Below, piece by piece: positions 8,076 to 19,811 of a stretch of 64,000 nt of DNA. The notes under the pieces are model-generated. The model did not search any database and had not been told where the DNA came from. It saw only the letters and a program-made list of their open reading frames with translations. A program made the translations under genes and the position numbers. This DNA is from Mogibacterium sp. GTDB taxonomy: Bacteria > Bacillota > Clostridia > Peptostreptococcales > Anaerovoracaceae. Location: positions 1 through 64,000 of the forward strand of contig JAFVPI010000111.1 of assembly GCA_017505405.1 (NCBI GenBank), given 5' to 3'. Every line of letters begins with the position of its first letter. Position 1 is the first letter of the stretch.

Positions 8076-8145
8076 ATTGTCTCAACCATTTTTTATTCGG
8101 CTTCGCCGTAAGGTAGAGACAATTGATCTCCGTCGGCTGGGCTCC
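8076..8145. repeat. Structured repeat, copy 1, upstream of recF
   Basis: ATTGTCTC (8076-8083) plus AACC pairs with GGTA plus GAGACAAT (8116-8123); the loop carries a CGGCTTCGCCG mini-hairpin (8098-8108). The closing stem is followed by tgatctccgtcggctgggct (from 8124). A second copy begins ten bases later. Confidence 0.75.
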
Positions 8146-8154
8146 TCCAATAAA

Positions 8155-8241
8155 ATTGTTTCAACCTATTTATAATCGGCTTCGCCGAAGAGCGGCTTTG
8201 CCGCAAGGTAGAAACAATTGATCTCCGTCGGCAGGGCTCCA
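8155..8241. repeat. Structured repeat, copy 2, upstream of recF
   Basis: ATTGTTTC (8155-8162) plus AACC pairs with GGTA plus GAAACAAT (8211-8218). Compared with copy 1, the C-G pair has become T-A on both arms, a compensatory change. The loop carries two hairpins, TCGGCTTCGCCGA (8176-8188) and GCGGCTTTGCCGC (8192-8204). The trailer tgatctccgtcggcagggct matches copy 1 at all but one base. It ends 14 bases before the recF ATG. Confidence 0.75.
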
Positions 8242-8255
8242 TCTAATACAGACTT

Positions 8256-9461
8256 ATGAAAATCAACAGCATCATACTAGAAAACTTCAGGAATTATAAA
8301 AACCTCGAGCTCGACTTCGACGATAGCCGCAACATCATCGTCGGGGAGAACGCTCAGGGCAAGACCAACCTCATCGAGGCGATCTATCTGACCGCTTTCG
8401 CGAGGAGTTTCCGCACGAGCAACTCCGCCGACCTCATCCGCTTCGGAGAGAGCTCCGCGAGGGTCAGTACATACATAAATTCCGAAGATATTGATAAGAA
8501 TATTAATATAGTTATAAGATCTGACGGCAAAAAGATGATCAAGAAGGATGGTAAGCTCATCCGCAAGACGACTGAACTGCTGAATAATGTCGTCGTAATT
8601 ATCTTTTCACCAGATGATTTACGCATAATAAAGGACAGTCCGGACAGGAGGAGGTCCTTCATCAACAGAGAGCTCTCGCAGATGCGTCCTATGTATTACG
8701 ATGCGCTTCGCAGATACAACGAGGCGCTCAAAGAGAAGAACGCACTGCTCAAAGGCTACTTTAATGTAAAGAAAAAGACCTTCAGCCGCGCAGACAACAT
8801 CAGCCTCAATGACGCACGCAGCGATGAGATCTTCGAGCGCAGTCCTTACGACAACAGCCGCCGCTACAACGAGGACATGATGGACATCTATGACCGCCAG
8901 CTGGCTGACGCAGGCTACGAGATAATCAGGTTCCGCAGGGAATTCGCTGAGATGCTGAGCAATGAAGCCGGCGAGATCATGAACAAGATATCAGGAGGCA
9001 GGGAAGAGCTGAAGATCGAATACAAGACAGCCTGCAATTTCATTGAAGGGCCGGAGGGGCGCGAGATCCTGTTCAGCCAGATCTTCCACAACCGCGACCG
9101 CGACATATATAACGGATACGCGAGCCTGGGGCCGCACCGCGATGACATTGAGTTCTATATAAACGGAAAGGATGCCAAGAAGTACGGCTCACAGGGACAG
9201 CAGCGAACCATAGCGCTGTCGCTCAAGCTGGCGGAGATAAGGATAGCAAGGCAGATGCTCGACGAGCCGCCGGTGCTCCTTCTCGACGATGTGCTGTCGG
9301 AGCTCGACCTCGACAGACAGAAGTTCCTCGTTAGCGAGATAGACGATGTGCAGCTCTTCATCACCTCAGCCGAGCTGAATGAAGAGGTCATAAAGGACCT
9401 CCGCGGAGGTACTCTCTTCCGAATTGAAGAAGGTACCGTTACGAGAGTGGATAAATACTGA
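8256..9461 (+). CDS. recF: DNA replication and repair protein RecF
   Basis: RecF is an ABC/SMC-like ATPase that loads RecA on gapped DNA together with RecO and RecR. The 401 residues show LENFRNYKNLELDF at the start, Walker A GENAQGKTNLIEAI, the coiled-coil/lobe II region, the ABC signature YGSQGQQRTIALSLKLAE, and Walker B VLLLDDVLSELDLDRQ. A stretch around residues 165-205 (KKKTFSRADNISLNDARSDEIFERSPYDNSRRYNED) is longer than in typical RecF and looks like an insertion. It stands alone, away from dnaN, behind two structured repeats and ahead of a terminator. There is no obvious ribosome-binding site before the ATG. Confidence 0.96.
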   Translation: MKINSIILENFRNYKNLELDFDDSRNIIVGENAQGKTNLIEAIYLTAFARSFRTSNSADLIRFGESSARVSTYINSEDIDKNINIVIRSDGKKMIKKDGKLIRKTTELLNNVVVIIFSPDDLRIIKDSPDRRRSFINRELSQMRPMYYDALRRYNEALKEKNALLKGYFNVKKKTFSRADNISLNDARSDEIFERSPYDNSRRYNEDMMDIYDRQLADAGYEIIRFRREFAEMLSNEAGEIMNKISGGREELKIEYKTACNFIEGPEGREILFSQIFHNRDRDIYNGYASLGPHRDDIEFYINGKDAKKYGSQGQQRTIALSLKLAEIRIARQMLDEPPVLLLDDVLSELDLDRQKFLVSEIDDVQLFITSAELNEEVIKDLRGGTLFRIEEGTVTRVDKY

Positions 9462-9497
9462 AACAGGAACGATAAAAACGAATAGATATTATGGGAG

Positions 9498-9533
9498 ACT
9501 GTCGCGTCTGTTATCAGATGAGGCAGTTTTTTT
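9498..9533 (+). terminator. Intrinsic terminator after recF
   Basis: ACTGTCGCGTCTG (9498-9510) and CAGATGAGGCAGT (9515-9527) form an imperfect stem with three internal mismatches or wobbles, followed by seven T. It lies 36 bases after the recF stop. Confidence 0.75.
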
Positions 9534-9665
9534 AGCGGAAGTTATCTTTGCGAAACCGCAACCTGCTTTTACAAAACACTTCTGAGGAGCCTGTTAGGGC
9601 GGTTGATGAAGCGATTTAAGGCGGAAAATGGCTCTATTTTGGCTCTGAAAACGGCTCTGAAAAGA

Positions 9666-9693
9666 TTGACAAACGGCTCAAACACGGTAAAAT
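9666..9693 (+). promoter_or_regulatory. Promoter of HTH-Uma2 gene
   Basis: TTGACA at 9666-9671 and TAAAAT at 9688-9693 are spaced by 16 bases. They lie 70 bases before the preferred GTG start. The surrounding sequence repeats ggctctgaaaa. Confidence 0.65.
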
Positions 9694-9762
9694 GGTTGCA
9701 AAGAAAGCGAAAAGGAAACCAGGATCCGGATGATCAGCAGGGCGAGAAGGAGAGACAGACCG

Positions 9763-10662
9763 GTGAAGATAGAAGATCTGAAAAAGAGAAAAGAAGAACT
9801 GGGCTACACTAATGAGATGGTGTCAGCCCTTTCAGGAGTACCGCTTGGTACAGTACAGAAGTTTTTCGGCGGAGCTACTTCCAGACCGAGATTCAATACG
9901 CTCCAAAGCATAGAATGCGTGCTGTTTCCTGAAAAGCATTCGCCTAAAGAGGCAGCGCTTTACAGGGATATAGTGCATAACCTGACATTGGATTATGCTG
10001 ACGGCGTATCAGAAATGGCATCTTTTGATGAATACAGTACAGCGATGCCTGTTGATGATCAAAAGAAAAGCTATGACAGAGTACCTTCCTGGAAAGAGCC
10101 CGGGACGTATACTGTTGAGGACTGGCGAAGTCTTTCTGATGACACCATGATGGAGCTGATAGATGGAGTTCTTTATAACAGAAATACACCAACAGCTATA
10201 CACCAGTATATAGTTTCAGAGCTGTTCTTCCAGCTATCCTCGGGTATCAAAAGTTCAGGAAAAAAAGAGTGCCTGACAGTGCCTGCTCCCGTTGGAGTAC
10301 AGCTTAATAAGAATGATGAAAGAAACTGTCTGATACCTGACGTCCTTATCGTCTGTAATAAAGAAAAATATAAGGATGGAAAAATGATCATAGGTGCGCC
10401 TGATTACGTGGCAGAGGTTCTTTCCCCCTCTACGGAGAAATATGACAGAATCGATAAGTTCAGTAAGTATTGGGAAGCGGGTGTACGTGAATATTGGCTT
10501 ATCAGAGCAGAAGAAAAAGAAGTATGGGTATATCAGCTGGATAAAACAGCGGTTATTACTAAATACAGCTTCGAAGATCAGATCCCTCTGGGCATCTCAG
10601 AAGGCAATATAATAATAGATTTTAAGAGTATTTCGGACGGTCTTGAAAGCCTCTTCGGATAG
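9763..10662 (+). CDS. XRE-type HTH / Uma2-family endonuclease-fold fusion
   Basis: The 299-residue product joins an N-terminal XRE-like helix-turn-helix (residues 1-50: LKKRKEELGYTNEMVSALSG, VPLGTVQKFFGG) to a Uma2/DUF820 domain of the PD-(D/E)XK nuclease fold in the C-terminal half. The latter shows MELIDGVLYNRNTPTAIHQ, LIPDVLIVC, APDYVAEVLSPSTEKYDRIDKFSKYWEAGVREYWLI, with the catalytic-like D, E and K positions present. The GTG start at 9763 has AAGGAG 9 bases upstream; an ATG at 9730 is the alternative. Uma2 proteins are abundant and poorly characterised. It stands between recF and gyrB with its own promoter. Confidence 0.8.
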   Translation: MKIEDLKKRKEELGYTNEMVSALSGVPLGTVQKFFGGATSRPRFNTLQSIECVLFPEKHSPKEAALYRDIVHNLTLDYADGVSEMASFDEYSTAMPVDDQKKSYDRVPSWKEPGTYTVEDWRSLSDDTMMELIDGVLYNRNTPTAIHQYIVSELFFQLSSGIKSSGKKECLTVPAPVGVQLNKNDERNCLIPDVLIVCNKEKYKDGKMIIGAPDYVAEVLSPSTEKYDRIDKFSKYWEAGVREYWLIRAEEKEVWVYQLDKTAVITKYSFEDQIPLGISEGNIIIDFKSISDGLESLFG

Positions 10663-10796
10663 CTGAAAAAGCATAGTTTTTAGGAGATGCCTGAAGAACA
10701 GTAAAATCAAGGCTTTCAGGAATTCGGTCCCGGATTCAGGGCGAAAATTTTCGATTTAAGGGATTTTCTTGAAAACACAAGATATTGTGGAATTGC

Positions 10797-10825
10797 TTGC
10801 AAAAAAATCGCTTATATGGTAAAAT
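10797..10825 (+). promoter_or_regulatory. gyrB promoter
   Basis: TTGCAA at 10797-10802, a 17-base spacer and TAAAAT at 10820-10825, about 128 bases before the gyrB ATG. The leader in between is A-rich and shows no strong hairpin. Confidence 0.6.
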
Positions 10826-10935
10826 TTGGGCGAAAATAAAAAGGGGATACAATGCCCGTTTTTTAATGCAAGTCAATAATTGCAAAGGGTACAGAATCGG
10901 TTATACAGCATGTACTCCGATGCAAAAAAACATAA

Positions 10936-12879
<1,944 letters not shown>

Positions 12880-13079
12880 TACGTAAAAAAAGCATACATT
12901 TATTATTGCGAGGGCGTTGCGCCGGATCATGTCCCGCCCGGAATAGCGGCTGATGACATATCATTACAGAATCGCAAAACATTACGTAGCTGCCCTGAAG
13001 CAAACATACAGAAACAAAAAACATGAGCGTTGTTCCGGAAGGGATATGTCCGGACAGCAACGCATAAAAAGGAAAGCAA
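12880..13079 (+). promoter_or_regulatory. gyrB-gyrA spacer with hairpin before gyrA
   Basis: No gene. A hairpin at 13028-13062 pairs CGTTG-t-TCCGG with CCGGA-cag-CAACG just before the GGAAAGCAA ribosome-binding region of gyrA. It could attenuate or set gyrA expression, or be a weak terminator lacking a T-run. Function is not shown. Confidence 0.4.
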
Positions 13080-15602
13080 ATGGCTAACTTATTGGACAAC
13101 AGCACAATAATCGAGCACGAGATATACGATGAGATGAAAAACTCGTACATCGACTACGCGATGAGCGTAATCGTAGGACGTGCTCTCCCGGACGTGCGCG
13201 ACGGACTCAAGCCGGTACACAGGAGGATCCTGTATGGCATGCACTCTCTCGGCATCACCCCGGACAAACCACATAAGAAATCCGCGCGTATCGTCGGCGA
13301 GGTAATGGGTAAATACCACCCTCACGGCGACAGTTCCATCTACGACGCGATGGTCAAGATGGCGCAGGACTTCTCCACGAGATATCCGCTCGTTGACGGA
13401 CACGGAAACTTCGGTTCGGTCGACGGAGACGGCGCCGCGGCTTCGAGATACACCGAGGCCAGGATGTCACCGTTCTCGCTGCAGATGGTCAGAGACATCG
13501 AAAAGGATACAGTCGACTTTGTTGACAACTACGATGGCGAGGAGCAGGAGCCGTCGGTACTTCCGTCGAGAGTTCCTAACCTGCTGATCAACGGCAGCAA
13601 CGGTATCGCAGTCGGAATGGCCACATCGATCCCGCCTCACAACCTCGGCGAAACGATCGACGCGTGCGTCAAGCTGATCGATGAGCCGGAAAGCTCCGTC
13701 GAAGAGCTCGCGCGCATCATCAAAGGACCGGACTTCCCTACAGGAGCGATCATCCTTGGTAAGCACGCTGCCCGCGAGGCATACATGACAGGCCAGGGCA
13801 AGGTCAACGTCCGCTCGGTCTGCGAGATCGAAGAAGACAAGCGCGGACGCATGCGCATCATCGTCAGCGAGATCCCGTTCCAGGTCAACAAGGCAAGGCT
13901 CATCGAGTCGATGGCTGAGCTCGTAAAGGACAAGAGGATAGAAGGCATCTCGGCGATCCGCGACGAGTCGAACCGCGAAGGCACACGCATCGTTATTGAG
14001 CTGAAGAAAGACGTCAATCCGAACGTCATCCTCAACAGGCTTTACAAGCACACTTCGCTGCAGACTTCATTCAGCATGATCATGCTGGCACTGGTCGACG
14101 GCGAGCCGAAGATTCTCAATCTCAAGCAGATCCTCGAGGAGTACCTCAAGCATCAGAAGATAGTCGTTACGCGCAGAACGCGCTTCGACCTCGCGAAGGC
14201 AGAGGCGAGAGCCCACATTTTAGAGGGTTTGATCATCGCGCTTGACAACATCGATGAAGTCATCGCAACGATCCGCTCATCTTACAACGACGCCAAGGAA
14301 AAGCTGATGATCAGGTTCGGGCTCTCCGAGATCCAGGCGCAGGCCATCCTCGACATGAGGCTCGCCAAGCTGCAGGGACTCGAACGAGAGAAGATCCAGG
14401 CGGAGTACAACGAGCTCCTCAAGAAGATCGCGTACTACAAGAGCCTGCTCGCAGATGAGCACAAGCTGATGGGCGTTATCAAGGACGAGCTGCTTGAGAT
14501 CAAAGGCAAGTGGGGAGACCCGCGCCGCACCAAGATCGTTGCAGACGAGGGCGAGCTCGATGAAGAGGCGCTGATCGATGAAGAGGATGTCGCCATCACG
14601 CTGACACACCTCGGATACGTGAAGAGAGTTCCGGCTGACACCTACAAGGCGCAGCGCCGCGGAGGCAAGGGCATCGTCGGACTCACCACCCGCGAGAGTG
14701 ACTTCGTACGAGACCTCATAATCACCAGCACGCACGACTACCTCATGTTCTTCACCGATATGGGACGAGTCTACAAGATAAAGGCTTACGAGATTCCGGA
14801 AGCATCTAGGACGGCCAAGGGCACGCCTGTCATCAACTTCCTCAACCTCAACAGCACTGAGCGCGTCACGGCCATGATTCCGGTCAGAGAGTTCAACGCC
14901 GACGAGTGCCTCGTGATGGTAACCAAGCAGGGTACCATCAAGAAGACACCGATGAGCGAATTCGACACCAACCGCAAGACAGGCCTCATCGCGATCACGC
15001 TTAAGGAAGGCGACAAGCTGATAAGCGTTGCACTTGCTACCGGCGACGAGAACGTACTCGTTGTGACCAAGCAGGGCAAGGCGATCGCGTTCAGCGAGAA
15101 GGATGTCAGACCGATGGGCCGCAACGCAGGCGGAGTCAGGGCGATCCTCCTTGAGAAGGGCGACGAAGTCGTATCCATGGAGCTCGACATCGACCAGACC
15201 CGCAAGATGCTCGTAATCACCGAGAACGGCTTCGGCAAGAGAACGCCGCTCGAAGAGTACAGGCTGCAGGCCCGCGGCGGCAAGGGTGTTGCGACTTACG
15301 ACAAGACCAAGTTCGGAAAGACAGGTCTGCTGGTAGGCGCGACCCTCGTGAGCGAGGATGACGAAGTGATGGTCATCAACTCGAACGGCGTTATCATAAG
15401 GATACGCGCCGACGAGGTCAGCACGCTCGGCCGCACCACACAGGGTGTCAAGATAATGAAGGTAGAGAAGGGCAACCGTATCGTATCCTTCGCCAAGGTC
15501 ATCGACGAGGAATCCGCGCAGAAGCCGGTCGACAAGAAGGCAAAAGCGCCGAAAGATCCTAACGTAGGAGCCGACGGCAGCGAGCAGCTGACACTGGTGT
15601 AA
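13080..15602 (+). CDS. gyrA: DNA gyrase subunit A
   Basis: GyrA holds the breakage-reunion tyrosine and the DNA-wrapping domain. The 840 residues begin with [20 protein letters not shown] and [12 protein letters not shown], then [20 protein letters not shown] (quinolone-resistance region), with the catalytic tyrosine in [12 protein letters not shown]. The C-terminal beta-pinwheel contains the GyrA box QRRGGKG at about residue 525, which separates gyrase from topoisomerase IV. In the QRDR the residue after DG-DS is serine, as in quinolone-sensitive types. The C-terminal tail is Lys-rich. It ends at a terminator. Confidence 0.98.
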   Translation: MANLLDNSTIIEHEIYDEMKNSYIDYAMSVIVGRALPDVRDGLKPVHRRILYGMHSLGITPDKPHKKSARIVGEVMGKYHPHGDSSIYDAMVKMAQDFSTRYPLVDGHGNFGSVDGDGAAASRYTEARMSPFSLQMVRDIEKDTVDFVDNYDGEEQEPSVLPSRVPNLLINGSNGIAVGMATSIPPHNLGETIDACVKLIDEPESSVEELARIIKGPDFPTGAIILGKHAAREAYMTGQGKVNVRSVCEIEEDKRGRMRIIVSEIPFQVNKARLIESMAELVKDKRIEGISAIRDESNREGTRIVIELKKDVNPNVILNRLYKHTSLQTSFSMIMLALVDGEPKILNLKQILEEYLKHQKIVVTRRTRFDLAKAEARAHILEGLIIALDNIDEVIATIRSSYNDAKEKLMIRFGLSEIQAQAILDMRLAKLQGLEREKIQAEYNELLKKIAYYKSLLADEHKLMGVIKDELLEIKGKWGDPRRTKIVADEGELDEEALIDEEDVAITLTHLGYVKRVPADTYKAQRRGGKGIVGLTTRESDFVRDLIITSTHDYLMFFTDMGRVYKIKAYEIPEASRTAKGTPVINFLNLNSTERVTAMIPVREFNADECLVMVTKQGTIKKTPMSEFDTNRKTGLIAITLKEGDKLISVALATGDENVLVVTKQGKAIAFSEKDVRPMGRNAGGVRAILLEKGDEVVSMELDIDQTRKMLVITENGFGKRTPLEEYRLQARGGKGVATYDKTKFGKTGLLVGATLVSEDDEVMVINSNGVIIRIRADEVSTLGRTTQGVKIMKVEKGNRIVSFAKVIDEESAQKPVDKKAKAPKDPNVGADGSEQLTLV

Positions 15603-15700
15603 AGAAAGGTCACTGAAAAGTGAACAGACTGGATTAGATATAAGAAACAAGCGCATGGAACTGTGAAAGCAGACATGCGCTATTCTTATGGAATATCTGC

Positions 15701-15728
15701 CCGGACTCAGAGCGAGCCCGGGTTTTTC
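15701..15728 (+). terminator. Intrinsic terminator after gyrA
   Basis: CCCGGACTC (15701-15709) pairs perfectly with GAGCCCGGG (15715-15723), followed by TTTTT. A second hairpin, AGCGCATG/CATGCGCT at 15651-15682, lies just before it. Confidence 0.85.
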
Positions 15729-15741
15729 ATATTGTAAACCT

Positions 15742-15771
15742 TGAAAACTAGCGGTTTTAAGCGGTACAATT
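15742..15771 (+). promoter_or_regulatory. Promoter of the CAP-like secreted protein gene
   Basis: TTGAAA at 15742-15747, an 18-base spacer and TACAAT at 15766-15771, 69 bases ahead of the ATG at 15840 and directly after the gyrA terminator. Confidence 0.6.
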
Positions 15772-15839
15772 GTAGGCGCATAAGGGTGAGGGAAGACACT
15801 TCTCTCATTTTATTCTTTTGTAAACGGAAGGTGAAACTA

Positions 15840-18572
15840 ATGAAGATGAAAAGCAGAGTATTAGCGATCCTGCTCGCACTTGCGATGGTGCTGACGTATA
15901 TGCCTGCGGTGGCTTTTGCGGAGGGCGAGTCGCTCACTGATACGGAAAAGAACAGCTCATACGGCTTCTTCGTATGGCTTTCTGAAAATGCGGCTACAGC
16001 TTCTGAAAAAGAAGATGCAGCAATTGCCGCACAGATCATATCAAACACTTTAACATCAGCAAACAAAAGCAAAGTCTTCAACCAGGGGAACATCATTGGA
16101 GGTACGCATAATATTTCTTATAATGATCTGCTTGCCTCTCTAGATCTGGGTGGTAAGGATGATGCTACATCGATTGAGAAACTGCAGGCAGCAGTAAACT
16201 TTATCAGCAGCGGAAACTCCTACCGCGCTAAGGAGTCACTGCCGGCGCTTAAGGTATCAAGTGCACTGATGGCGATGGCAGAGCTGAATGCAGATTATCA
16301 GGATATAAACGCTGTGTTTGATCACTCCAGTGCGTTTTCTGTTCTGGAGAACCTTGCATACCGACAGATTGGCGGTACCTGGAAGTACGGAAAAGTTGAT
16401 GGTACGCTTTCTGATGATCCGTATGAAGGATGGTATACAGAAGAGAAAAAGAACTACGTTAATAACAATGGCGGGCAGACGGGTCATTATGAGACACTTA
16501 CAGACAGACAAGGGGTAATGCTGCTCACAGGATTTGGCATCAGGGACCGCTTTGTCACGGAACAGATTACGGCAAGCGATGGTAAAAAATATGATTGTCT
16601 TATGCAAGACAGATATTACAGCCAGACTTTCTCATCGAAGGATGGTATGTATAACGTCGGAAACGGCGTGACGCCAAGCACATATCTTGCATATATTGAT
16701 ACATACAAGAAAGAAGTGATCAACAAGCATGACCATGACTACAAGGTCGAAAGCAGCGTAGATCCTACATGCACGAAAGACGGTTCGGAGACAAGTACCT
16801 GCAGCATATGCGGTGACAAGGTCACCAAAGTGATTCCAGCGACAGGACACAAGTGGAATAAGGAGTATACAGTTGATACTCCGGCTACCTGCAAGGCTGA
16901 AGGATCAGAATCGATCCACTGCTCGGTCTGCAATGCGATCGATGAAACCACTGTACAGACCATTCCTATATCTGACCATAAGTATGGCGAATGGACTGTA
17001 ACAAAGAAGGCAACCTGCACAGAAAGTGGAACGCAGGAAAAGAAATGTGAGTATTGTGGAAAGACGGTCACGGAATCGATCCCGGCAACAGGTCATCAGT
17101 GGAAGAGCGACTATACGACCGATAAAAAAGCGACACATTCCTCAACAGGAATCGAATCGATCCACTGCTCCGTATGTGACGCGATACAGCCGGATTCAGA
17201 GAGAACTGTCCCAATTATCGAGCATACGTTTGGTGAATGGGAGATAGTCAAAGCTCCTACTTGCGTTGATGACGGACTGAAAAAGAGAACTTGCAAGGAT
17301 GCTGACTGCGGTTACGTTGAAGAAGTCACGCTTCCTGCGACAGGTCATAAATGGGAATCTGATTACACTGAGGATAAGGCTCCTACATGCACTGCTGATG
17401 GATCCAAATCGATCCATTGTTCGGTATGCGATGCTGTAAAGGAAGGTTCTGCAAAGAAAGTCCGTGCAACCGGACACAATTTCGGCAAATGGACGATAAC
17501 GAAAAAGCCGACTGTTGATGAAGAGGGCTCCAGAGAAAGAGTATGCTCGGTCTGTGGCGAAAAAGAGACAGAGTCCATGGATAAATTGTCAGCACAGGCG
17601 GTTGCTGCAGCAGCTATAGTGGAGGCTGATCTGGCAGCAAAGAATGCTGAAAGTGCCGCAAAGGAAGCAGAAGATCTGCAGAAAGCAGCTGATGAGGCGG
17701 CAAAGACTCCTGGAGATGCCGCAATTGCTGCAGCTAAGAAAGCCAAGGATGCTGCTGAAGCATATCAAAAGGCTGCGAAAGAAGCGAAGGAGGCAGCTGA
17801 CAGGGCAGATGCAGCTGTAGATAAGGCTCTGGAAAAAGCACAGAACAAAATTGAAATAGCAGCAGCTGAAGCAGCCAAGGAGAGATCCAAAGAAATAGTT
17901 TCTTCAGCAGATACAACCGTTAAAAAAGCAGATACAGCTGTGGAGACAGCAACAGTTTCCCTGAAGGATGCCGAAGAAAACAAGGCTGATCACACAGGAA
18001 CTCCGGAGATAAAGCTTTCTGCAACTGAACTCACATATAAATATCATATACAGAAAGTCGGAAAGAAGAAAAAGAAACAGGCGGTTGCAGAGGAACAGAA
18101 GCCGACAATCTTAACAGTATCACTTAACGGAAAAGTGATCAGCGCGGACTATTATGATGTTGTCTGGTCTGATGAGAACAGTAAAAATATTGGAAAGTAC
18201 ACTGTCACAGTAACGCTCAAGAACGGTTACAAAGGAGCAAATGTTGCTACTTACAACATCAACCCTAAGCCGGCAAAGATCTCCAAGCCTGCAAAAGGCA
18301 AGAAGAAAATGACGGTCAAGTGGAAGAAGGCTGCCAAGAACGATATCACTTACAAGACTCTCGACGGATACGAGATCCAGTACAGCCTGTCGTCAGATTT
18401 CAGCAGTGCTGATACAAAGACAGCAACCGCTTCCAGGAAGGCAAAGTCCAAGGCAATCAAGAAACTGCAGAGCAAGCAGATATACTATGTACGTATCCGT
18501 ACATATAAGAATGCAGGAGGAGTAAAACTTTACTCAGACTGGTCAGCAGTCAAATCGGTTAAAGTAAAATAG
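15840..18572 (+). CDS. Secreted CAP-like protein with CxxC repeats and C-terminal Fn3-like module
   Basis: Predicted extracellular, 910 residues from ATG 15840 (AAGGTGA upstream). Signal peptide about 1-28 (LALAMVLTYMPAVAFA). Residues 30-290 resemble a CAP/SCP domain: a helical SSALMAMAELNADY, FDHSSAFSVLENLAYR, and DPYEGWYTEEKKNYVNN with GHYETLTDR. Residues 300-580 hold seven or so Cys-pair repeats of about 35 residues, of the form CT..G....C..CG......I.ATGH. Residues 580-720 are an Ala/Lys/Glu-rich coiled coil. Residues 725-910 are two beta-domains, the last Fn3-like (DGYEIQYSLSSDF..., YYVRIRTYKNAGG..YSDWS). The same end module is found in the LCP protein at 61418. A role in surface attachment is inferred. 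Confidence 0.8.
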   Translation: MKMKSRVLAILLALAMVLTYMPAVAFAEGESLTDTEKNSSYGFFVWLSENAATASEKEDAAIAAQIISNTLTSANKSKVFNQGNIIGGTHNISYNDLLASLDLGGKDDATSIEKLQAAVNFISSGNSYRAKESLPALKVSSALMAMAELNADYQDINAVFDHSSAFSVLENLAYRQIGGTWKYGKVDGTLSDDPYEGWYTEEKKNYVNNNGGQTGHYETLTDRQGVMLLTGFGIRDRFVTEQITASDGKKYDCLMQDRYYSQTFSSKDGMYNVGNGVTPSTYLAYIDTYKKEVINKHDHDYKVESSVDPTCTKDGSETSTCSICGDKVTKVIPATGHKWNKEYTVDTPATCKAEGSESIHCSVCNAIDETTVQTIPISDHKYGEWTVTKKATCTESGTQEKKCEYCGKTVTESIPATGHQWKSDYTTDKKATHSSTGIESIHCSVCDAIQPDSERTVPIIEHTFGEWEIVKAPTCVDDGLKKRTCKDADCGYVEEVTLPATGHKWESDYTEDKAPTCTADGSKSIHCSVCDAVKEGSAKKVRATGHNFGKWTITKKPTVDEEGSRERVCSVCGEKETESMDKLSAQAVAAAAIVEADLAAKNAESAAKEAEDLQKAADEAAKTPGDAAIAAAKKAKDAAEAYQKAAKEAKEAADRADAAVDKALEKAQNKIEIAAAEAAKERSKEIVSSADTTVKKADTAVETATVSLKDAEENKADHTGTPEIKLSATELTYKYHIQKVGKKKKKQAVAEEQKPTILTVSLNGKVISADYYDVVWSDENSKNIGKYTVTVTLKNGYKGANVATYNINPKPAKISKPAKGKKKMTVKWKKAAKNDITYKTLDGYEIQYSLSSDFSSADTKTATASRKAKSKAIKKLQSKQIYYVRIRTYKNAGGVKLYSDWSAVKSVKVK

Positions 18573-18844
18573 CTTTATCTCGGACATTTCATAGGCGAGT
18601 AATTAGCTAATTAAAAGAATACATATTACATACAGCCCGAGCCACAGCGTCCCGGGCTGTTGTAACATATGAGGGAAGCTAAATTGAAATCCTTTTGTTA
18701 GAGAAGCATTGCATGGACTCTGTACAAGTACGGAATCGAAGAAAGAAAAGCATTGGTATCTTTTAAATCTGTATTGGCTAATAATCAGAGATGTCCATGA
18801 AGCAATGACGGATAACAATCAAATCAACGCAGAGAGAACGATAA
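18573..18844 (+). other. Spacer with hairpin after the CAP-like gene
   Basis: ACAGCCCG (18632-18639) pairs with CGGGCTGT (18653-18660), a possible terminator although it has no T-run. No gene was seen. Confidence 0.45.
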
Positions 18845-19774
18845 ATGAGTAAAAAAATAGTAAAAGGACATATGAAACATGCGGTCGCAGTCCTCTTGAC
18901 GGCTGTGATACTGCTGGCATCCGCGCTCACCGCATATGCGGAGCCAATTCTGGGATACAACTCCGCAGTATTACTTACAAAAGACGGAAAGGCCTTCGAC
19001 TACCGCGAGGCCGCAGGTCAGAACCTCTACGAATACGACACACTGCAGGGAGCCTGCGCCAATTCCGGCTACGGATACTTCACACTGTATAACCGAAACA
19101 GGGAAAACTGCAGGATCGTCAAGGTAGATCTCAGCAGCCTCAATGTGGTAAAAGTGTCCGCTCCTCTGCCGATATACCACGGTAACAATCTCACGTACAA
19201 CACTAAGAAAAACCTGATACTTGCGACGTGCTGTGAGGTCAAGACCAAAAGGGCAGTGTTCATCGATCCGGAAACGCTCACCGTTGTTTCGAGGAAGGAC
19301 ATAAAACTGAAGCGTTCAAAAAAGATCCCGAAGTCGGTAGCCAAGGGCTTCAAAGGCTTCACTGCTATTGCATACAACGAAAAGCACGACTGCTATGTCG
19401 GAAGGCTCAGAAAGAACAACAACGTCATCATACTCGATGGAAACCTGAATCCGGTCAAATATGTGAAGCTGAAAGGCAAAAGGACATATCTGCTAAGCCA
19501 GGGGATGGAGAGCGTGGGGGACTACATCTACGATGTACGCAGCTTCAAGGGAAAGCACAAATACAACGTGGCGACGATCCATAACATGAATGGCTCCTAC
19601 GTCGGGAAACTGCTGTTGCCTTACGCACAGAATCCGGGGATCGAGGTCGAATGCATTTTCCACGATGGAGACAGCTTCTACGCCGGATTCTACTACACGA
19701 CCAGCCAGAAGCACGATTACAAGAAGTACCACGTTATCCGCAACAACTACATCTACAAATTGAATACCGATTGA
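18845..19774 (+). CDS. Secreted hypothetical protein, beta-propeller-like
   Basis: The family is not recognised. The 309-residue protein has a signal peptide about 1-32 (HAVAVLLTAVILLASALTAYA). The mature part alternates short beta-strand-like segments with GxD/N-type turns (KIVKVDLSSLNVVKVSAP..., LTYNTKKNLILATC, AVFIDPETLTVVSRKDI, VIILDGNLNPVKYVKL), which suggests a six- or seven-bladed propeller-like fold. It ends IRNNYIYKLNTD. Probably exported and cell-associated or free. It is monocistronic with a terminator downstream at 19812. Confidence 0.7.
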   Translation: MSKKIVKGHMKHAVAVLLTAVILLASALTAYAEPILGYNSAVLLTKDGKAFDYREAAGQNLYEYDTLQGACANSGYGYFTLYNRNRENCRIVKVDLSSLNVVKVSAPLPIYHGNNLTYNTKKNLILATCCEVKTKRAVFIDPETLTVVSRKDIKLKRSKKIPKSVAKGFKGFTAIAYNEKHDCYVGRLRKNNNVIILDGNLNPVKYVKLKGKRTYLLSQGMESVGDYIYDVRSFKGKHKYNVATIHNMNGSYVGKLLLPYAQNPGIEVECIFHDGDSFYAGFYYTTSQKHDYKKYHVIRNNYIYKLNTD

Positions 19775-19811
19775 ATGCCAGATTAAATGCCAGTGAGATT
19801 GATGCACCAGA

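Noticed and set aside
14277..15656. 459-codon open frame on the minus strand opposite gyrA
   Set aside because: It is antisense to the strongly conserved gyrA reading frame and its product resembles no protein. G/C-ending codons in gyrA remove stops from the opposite strand.
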